Assembly: GCA_015680685.1 (NCBI GenBank)
Contig: MNCI01014254.1
Coordinates: 75,366-139,365, forward strand
DNA: 64,000 bases
Reading direction: 5' to 3'
From: Gnetum montanum
Taxonomy: Eukaryota; Streptophyta; Gnetopsida; Gnetales; Gnetaceae
The position numbers were made by a program, and so were the translations under genes. The notes beneath the pieces were generated by a model that was not told where the DNA came from, made no database searches, and saw only the letters and a list, made by a program, of their open reading frames with translations. Below are positions 58,408-64,000 of the stretch, in pieces; positions within the stretch are counted from its first letter, which is position 1; the number at the start of each line of letters is the position of its first letter.

Positions 58408-58560
58408 CTATACAAAATTTTTAGAGGCCATTTATGCACTATTTTTCTCTTCTCTCTAGCCTCCTGAACTGGGTGCACTACTGTGCTTTTCTCTCTAGCC
58501 TCCTGAGCTAGGCTTTTTCTCTACCCTCATAAACCAAGCTTCGATACCACCATTAGCCTT
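58408..58560 (-). other. Copia leader with gag start and primer-binding site
   Basis: The primer site reads TGGTATCGAAGCTTGG on the minus strand (58534-58549), 10 of 12 bases like the initiator-Met tRNA complement, 11 nt from the LTR. Downstream on the minus strand an ATG near 58433 opens a frame (MASKNFV) that hits a TAG just before the GTAGG insertion and continues at 49916. The Athila-like element thus inserted within about ten codons of the gag start. Confidence 0.75.
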
Positions 58561-58796
58561 TGAGGTTGTGCACTAAATTTCACAAAACAAGGACAACTAG
58601 AGGCAACTAAATTTCACATTTTTATTCAATTGATAATGACCTTTAAATAGAAAAATACATGAACAAAAAATAGCAATTGAATCCTAATATGAAACAACTT
58701 CTAAAGAAAGAAAATAACAACCAAATCCCTAAAGATAGTTCCTAAAGACTAGGACAAACAAAAAAAAGCATATTTAACAATTAAACACATTTAACA
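58561..58796 (-). repeat. Copia 5' LTR
   Basis: TGAGGTTGTGCAC to ACATTTAACA, 236 bp, aligning with 9275-9526. Followed by ATGCA (58797-58801), the probable TSD. Confidence 0.88.
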
Positions 58797-58801
58797 ATGC
58801 A
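58797..58801. repeat. Probable copia target-site duplication, right (ATGCA)
   Basis: Four of five bases match TTGCA at 9270-9274. Confidence 0.65.
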
Positions 58802-59261
58802 TAGACTTCATTCCATATATTTAAGGTGATAGCTCCGCTGTTACTTTGGCATAAAATGTTGTGAGCAAAAATTGAATTCCTAAAACTCCTTTCATTGTAT
58901 GAGAATAGAAATCTGATTATACTTATTGAGACTATGTAATATGGGATGTAATTTGCAATAGGGCATGTGATCTTGGTTACTGAAGAGTGGTAAGTACATC
59001 GTAGTCTCAACATGCAAATGTAGAGATGTCATGCTAGATTTGATTGAACTCCGCAAGTGATGGATAGAGGAAAGTTATGGGAAATTAGATAGAGAGATAT
59101 GGTCTTCTTGCGATGATTCCTTTATATGTATGAGAAATATGATTGCATGGTTGAATGACTTCTAAGGAATTATTCAATGTTTAATTCACCTATTAATAAA
59201 GCATAGGTAAAAAAAATGCAAAATGTTTAATTAAAGACATTAGAGGAACACCTGGCTTTTA
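58802..59261. other. Flank without recognisable gene
   Basis: AT-rich; no coding or repeat structure that I can support. Confidence 0.55.
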
Positions 59262-59490
59262 TTGTAGATAAGTTATTTGGACATGTGCAAAGGAGATCAA
59301 ACAATGAGATTATAAAAAAAAGTTGCTACATCACCTTTACAAAAAGTAACCTAAGGGAAGACCAAAAAAGACATGCCAAAAAAATAATTGAATGTGATTT
59401 AGAAAAATTGCAAAAATACAAAGATATAGCTCTTCATACAAGCAAATGGTCAAAATGTAGCCAACCCTATATTGTTGGAACAAGGCTATG
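59262..59490 (+). pseudogene. LINE (L1-type) ORF2 C-terminal remnant
   Basis: The plus strand encodes KLFGHVQRRSNNEIIKKS, then a Lys/Arg-rich stretch (REDQKRHAKKIIECDLEKL) and IALHTSKWSK, ending in two stops near 59490. Plant L1 ORF2 proteins commonly end with W.GHVQRRP...R.GRPK.TW...I..DL.......A.DR..WR. The spacing and key residues match, so this is probably a 5'-truncated LINE tail. A GATAATGACAATGACAATG tract follows in place of a poly(A). Confidence 0.6.
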
Positions 59491-60030
59491 ATAATGACAA
59501 TGACAATGCTTAATTACATTCTTGGGAAGCCGCAATAAATCATTATAAAATATAGCAAAATAACTATTAACGAAGGCTAAGCTAATCATCATATGAAATA
59601 ACAGAGAACACATATTTCACACTTACTCATCAATAAGGTTGCAAATTAAAGCTGTGAGAATTTTGGTAAAGTGGAAATAAAAATGATCATTTGTCTAGCA
59701 TCCCAAAGAGAGAGAAAATGATAAAGATAATTATTGATATTACAAGGGTCACCAATGATCATTTTTAAAACATACATGGATATTGTTGTTGAGTAGACTG
59801 CTATTTTTCCATTTAATAATACTTTAAATTTCGAACCATAGATAACTATGGACTAAGAGCTATTACATATATTTCAATTCATTTGGAATGAATTTCCTCC
59901 TACATTTGTTTTTAGTATTGTTTCAGGTGCATCCAGCAAACACAGAACATGTATAGGATTTGTTATTTTGAGCTGTTAATAAACATTTGTCTGGCCGGAC
60001 ATATCTAAGTATGTTCTCCTCTCCTTCTTC
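59491..60030. other. AT-rich flank, nothing recognised
   Basis: No supported coding region, RNA gene or repeat. Confidence 0.5.
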
Positions 60031-60057
60031 AATGGACCCTATTTTAAAATCATTCCT

Positions 60058-60306
60058 TTGTTCTTGTTGATGTTTTCACCAAATGTCAGCACAGAAAATT
60101 TAATAATAGTTCTCTGTTATGCACAGTCAAATCAAATTTACGGAGGAAACCATTTTCAACGTCTTGTATGTGACCAAAGTTTGGTGACAAAAGTGCAGTA
60201 TTTATCAGCTGCTGGAAATCCAAACTTCATTGTTAGTAAAGGCAATATACTTCAACTGTTCATTGGTTTCTTCAAAGAAGAGCAGCATTTAGCGCATTTG
60301 ATTTGA
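60058..60306 (+). other. Possible coding fragment, unrecognised
   Basis: An open stretch with protein-like codons: IYGGNHFQRLVCDQSLVTKVQ and YLSAAGNPNFIVSKGNILQLF, ending in TGA. The phrase AACTGTTCATTGGTTTCTTC occurs here (60255) and again at 60329, indicating a small local duplication. No family recognised; it could be an exon or an element remnant. Confidence 0.2.
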
Positions 60307-61940
60307 GACTGCAAAGAGATCCAGTGATTCAACTGTTCATTGGTTTCTTCCAGGTGTTAACATAGTATCTCATGCATATTTGCAGACACAACATCCAAGA
60401 GGCAGTGATGATGCTATAATTTTGAAAATGCAGTTTTCTGAAATGTAATCCTCGTTATATGCAAGTGTATCTCAATGATGGATAACCTGAAAAATATGCG
60501 TGCTACCATGGACACTCTTGGGCATTTTTCAGTTTTCATTTAGAAAACGGTATCTAATGTATAAATTGTATATGGTTATGCCATTTTTGTTCGGTTCCAT
60601 GCGCATCTCTCATTCTTGTGAGGATGACCTTTTTCATTGGTCAAGATCATGGTATAACACTCTGAACCAAGCTGATCGAGGTTATTGTGAAATGAAACAG
60701 GGCGGTAATGCAGAAGTATCAGAGAACCAAGGGATATCCGGTACAGTTTGGGTTCTGACACAGGTTGTGTCACAGCAATCCTTTTTAAAATTCTTTAATG
60801 GTTCTTTGTAATTCACATCAACTTTGCACTTAGCTCCGATTCCACAATGGATGCCTTTATGGTTCTGAAAATTTCTGCTTCTGACAGTATAAAACCATAC
60901 TAGAATTCGCTGGATTCCATTGCTTTTATGGTTGCGAATTCTACTTGCCAATCAGGTCTTTTTCAGTTTAAATTTTAAAACATGCAGATAATGTAAGAGG
61001 GGCAATGCATCTCCATGTTCCCAAGGAGACACAGGAGTACCAGGGCAAGTTTTAATGATATCAAAATCTCCTTTCTGGACGGTATATTTTGAATTTGCAA
61101 TGGAAGTATCAGCTATGGGGTAAAAGATGGAATTTCTTTTACCTGCGCTAGTGCTAGGAAATTATGTTAGGAAATTTGAAACTAAAATTACGTCTTTATT
61201 AAGTTTGCATAAGATGCTAATGAATCCTTTCAACCTGAGAAATGTGAAAATCATTTTATTAAAATGTTTCATGAAGGAGACCCATGAGCTTATTTAAACA
61301 AAGTTAGGGACCTTGATATTCCATTTGCCCCTTTCTCGTTGTTCTAAAGCATTTCATATAACATGGTATTGCAAACAAAAGCCAGAAATCTCTCCCCCAG
61401 AAACAAGATACAAAAGATGTCATCCATGCTTAAATGCATGGATCCGTTCAATACAGTAAACATGAAGAGAAGATAGGGAAGCGAAATCTGTCATACCAGT
61501 GCAACATTAATTTTAAAAATAAAAAACCTTGCTAAAGGCTGACGTCTATGCTCATTGGCGGGAGGCACGACAGAAAAAATTCTAAAATTGGTAGACAATA
61601 TTCGCAATCTACATACCTATTTAACAGGGCCAACATTTTTAAACTTCCTTTAAATCGATAAAGCTTATTCACATTTTACAGGTCAGCCGCAGACTTGGCC
61701 ATAGAAATACCTATAGTTGGCTCTTCTCGCGCAAAATTCCATGAAGCGGGTAACAGCAACTAGAATTGGAGGGGGCGTCCGATTGTGAAGGTGGTGTCAT
61801 GGCATAGCCATGGCCGGGCTGATGCCAAGTTAAGCGGAACCGCAAATATGAAAGATCATAAAAATTTAAGCTGCAAACAAAGCAATATAATCAGATAAAA
61901 AGCCATAATTTCAAATTTCCACCGGCCAGATAACAATCAC
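60307..61940. other. Flank without a supported gene
   Basis: Open frames on both strands near 60500-60950 overlap and show no family motif. The rest is non-coding in appearance. Confidence 0.45.
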
Positions 61941-61949
61941 GTACTCTAT

Positions 61950-62162
61950 TTACCAGTCGTATCCCAGTTTTTCGGGACTAATCCTTCGCGGAAAACATGG
62001 AACCAGCCCTGGTTCTGCCTCTGATTTCTGGTCAACATTGAACAATAGCGGGGTGGGGTACTTACCACCGGTTATCAGCGTAGCAGGAGGCGTACTGACG
62101 CCCAGTAATACCGCGATGAAAATTTTGCTTTCAACATTAACCCCCTGGTGATAGCAGAACAA
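61950..62162 (-). other. Possible coding fragment, unrecognised
   Basis: The minus strand is open for 70 codons, including VLLGVSTPPATLITGGKYP and LVPCFPRRISPEKLGYDW, with higher GC than its surroundings. No family recognised and no splice sites confirmed. Confidence 0.2.
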
Positions 62163-63409
62163 AAAGTAATTTCTTAAAAAGTAATTTACATTTTAGTAAA
62201 GAAGCAATAGAGCATGCATCAAGGGAATGGTTGTCAAGAAAGAAAGAATCTGTGCCGCAGTCTCTGCAAGGCAGCAAGAAGTAAAGAATCGCTATGATAT
62301 GATATAGAAAATGAATGAAGAAGAAGTGTATTGTTCATCTGCAAGAAAAGAACCCGGTTTGCAGCAATTTTACAGAGTAAAGATAGGAAACAACGAAAAG
62401 TTTTAAAAGCTGTTACAGAACATTCAACATTAAAAGAATGCAAAGACATGCTTGAGATTAACGGGATTCTTTCTTGTTGGAGAATTGCAAAATAAATAAA
62501 TAAATAAAATTGTTAGCAACGAAAATTGCAACAACAATGTGCTGCAATGGACTATGTTGGCATGGCCGTAAGGCTTGAGACTTACTCTTGATTTTTGAAA
62601 CACATCATGCTAAAAGCAAAACACTTTATATAAACTAATTTTTTGCAAGGCCCTCCCTCTAGCCCTATACACTCCTTTTCTTTGTTGTTTGGACACTTCT
62701 CACCCTGCTCTCTACTTAACATAGTTTGCTTTGCATTGCAACCTTCTATTTTCCATTTCCAGTATTTGCTCTTACAAGTATATCCAATTTCAAATTTTGC
62801 CCTATTTTGCCTTTTTCAAATCAAAATAATTTTGAATTTTACTCTTCCTTTTTCAGAGTTCATTGTATTGTTTGATTTTTCATTTTGTCATTTTCCATCT
62901 TTCTATTTTTAGATTTTTCTTGTTGTTTTTGATTACCATCACATGTCATCCTACTCTCTTGAAACTATGTCTAAACAAGCTCTCTACATCATAGTTTGTT
63001 ATTTCAGGTATGTGGAATTTCAAATTTTGCATTCTGATTTTAGTAGTTTATTGGGTTATTATGCAATTAAAAATTTTGCTCGATGCAATTTTTAATTGAC
63101 AATAATATTAAATGATGTTTTTACATTTCAAATCTTGCCCTTTTGAATTTTTCCCTTTTTGATAATGTTGAATTACATTTTTCCATTTGCAGATTTTCTC
63201 CTTTATTATTGAATAGTGTTTTTCCATTTTGAATTTTGTCCTTTGTAAATAATAGTAATCTTGGATTGCATTTTTCCATTTGAAGATGTTCCCCTTTCAG
63301 AGTTTCCTCCTTTTCACCCTGTTTTCAAATAACAACAATATAGAATTATATTTTCCTGTTTAAACAACAATATTGAATTACATTTATCATTTTGAGAATA
63401 ATTCATCTT
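62163..63409. other. T-rich flank, nothing recognised
   Basis: Long stretches rich in TTTTCATTTTG- and GAATTTTG-like strings, probably an old degenerate repeat; no frame supported. Confidence 0.5.
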
Positions 63410-63419
63410 CATCATAGCT

Positions 63420-63835
63420 AGATCCACTACCAAGAACAAAGGACTCTTCATTGGATTCATTTTTAGATCCTTCAAGGTTACCATGCTACATTGATGGCAA
63501 CTCTACATTAATTGGAAAACGTATGAAATCTTCCTTTTCAAGTGTTTTTTCATAATGATTGTTTAAATTTTTATACATCATATCCTCCCCAAGTGTAATA
63601 TCTCAACTTCTAAAGAAATTCTTGGAAATAGAATATCATAGAAGATAACCTTTATTATCACCATCATAACCAACAAATATACATAATCATGCTCGGTTAT
63701 CCAATTTTCCTCTTTTTAACTTTGGAACATGAGTATAAGCAACACATCCAAAGGTTTTTAGATTATCATAGGAGATTGTGCTTTGACTTCGAACTATAAT
63801 ATCTTGTCCCTGAAAGTCATGGCAAACATTGAATA
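63420..63835 (-). pseudogene. Second copia integrase fragment
   Basis: The minus strand encodes ISYDNLKTFGCVAYTHVPKLKRGKLDNRA followed after a stop by LCIFVGYDGDNKGYLL, the conserved copia integrase C-terminal motif (LK.FGC.AY.H.PK..R.KLD..A..CIFVGY....KGY). It differs from the copia element at 9275-58796 (FKIFGYIAYAHLPDEKR), so it is a separate old insertion. It breaks off near 63840 at a purine run. Confidence 0.75.
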
Positions 63836-64000
63836 TATGATATATTAGGGGGGGAGGGGGGTGTCGGACCCCAAAAAAGAGAATTTTATTAATAGAAAAC
63901 AAAATGTAGTACATAAGCAACTTTCAAATTTCAAATATACAGAGTGAGGAAATGAGGAAGAGAAACCATGTTGACTAAGATTATTATAAAGGAGACATGC
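63836..64000. other. Junction after the copia fragment
   Basis: A purine run AGGGGGGGAGGGGGG (63847-63861) is followed by TGTCGGACCCC. This could be a polypurine tract next to an LTR start, but the window ends before it can be tested. Confidence 0.3.

Larger units (their letters stand above)
9275..58796 (-). mobile_element. Ty1/copia element split by three later insertions
   Basis: Two short related LTRs (9275-9526, 252 bp; 58561-58796, 236 bp) lie 49 kb apart. Between them, on the minus strand and in correct copia order, are a leader with an initiator-Met-type primer site, gag, protease, integrase, RT and RNase H. Removing the three insertions and one TSD copy each leaves about 4.7 kb, a normal copia length. 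At each junction the copia frame resumes on the far side; the RNase H motif is split by the CCTAT insertion. Stops and a YVND (for YVDD) RT motif show it is dead. It is the oldest layer of the nest, consistent with its imperfect TSD. Confidence 0.9.

Noticed and set aside
60500-60951. Overlapping open frames on both strands as genes
   Set aside because: The frames overlap on opposite strands, have no recognisable motif and lack convincing start or splice context.
1-64000. tRNA or rRNA genes
   Set aside because: I looked for A/B-box and clover-leaf-like stretches and rRNA core motifs and saw none. The only tRNA-related sequences are the primer-binding sites.

Overview
This is nuclear DNA from a plant with a large, repeat-rich genome. 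Every large feature is a plant-type LTR retrotransposon: Ty1/copia with an initiator-Met-type primer site, a Tat/Ogre-type Ty3/gypsy with two RNase H domains, and an Athila-like gypsy. The insertions are old, nested and poorly purged, as in conifers, other gymnosperms or very large angiosperm genomes. The sequence does not settle the species. I see no intact host gene, only weak candidate exons in the two flanks.

Layout. (1) 1-2056: AT-rich flank with three low-confidence exon-like pieces and a 43-bp tandem duplication. (2) 2062-8690: a minus-strand, non-autonomous gypsy element with 1.0-kb LTRs and a perfect ATGTC target-site duplication (TSD). It keeps gag, protease and the integrase C-terminus but lacks RT, RNase H and the integrase core. 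(3) 8696-9269: a short flank. (4) 9275-58796: one minus-strand copia element, about 4.7 kb originally, blown up to 49.5 kb by three later insertions, each with its own perfect 5-bp TSD: a 34.6-kb Tat/Ogre-type array (10004-44640, CCTAT), a solo LTR of the same family (47232-48925, CTAAG) and an Athila-like element (49922-58402, GTAGG). (5) 58802-64000: flank with a LINE 3' remnant, weak exon candidates and a piece of a second copia integrase.

The central object is the Tat/Ogre-type array, LTR-internal-LTR-internal-LTR, with one TSD around the whole array and only three LTRs for two roughly 15-kb internal regions. Each internal region runs leader repeats, gag, protease, a 5.5-kb spacer, RT/RNase H, archaeal-type RNase H, integrase, short 3' repeats and a polypurine tract. 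The spacer ends in a good plus-strand splice acceptor just before the RT segment, as expected for the Ogre protease-RT intron. On the opposite strand it carries a gene-like unit with a TATA box, a start codon, about seven exons with recognisable splice sites, and a terminal exon with a stop. One exon looks like part of an FCP1/NIF-type HAD phosphatase. The antisense unit is present in both copies. An antisense passenger gene that keeps its introns inside a retrotransposon intron is the most unusual finding.

All elements are dead. Many nonsense codons in the Tat gag are CAG-to-TAG changes that the other copy still shows as CAG, which fits decay through cytosine methylation. Domain and family names come from motif recognition by eye; no database search was run.
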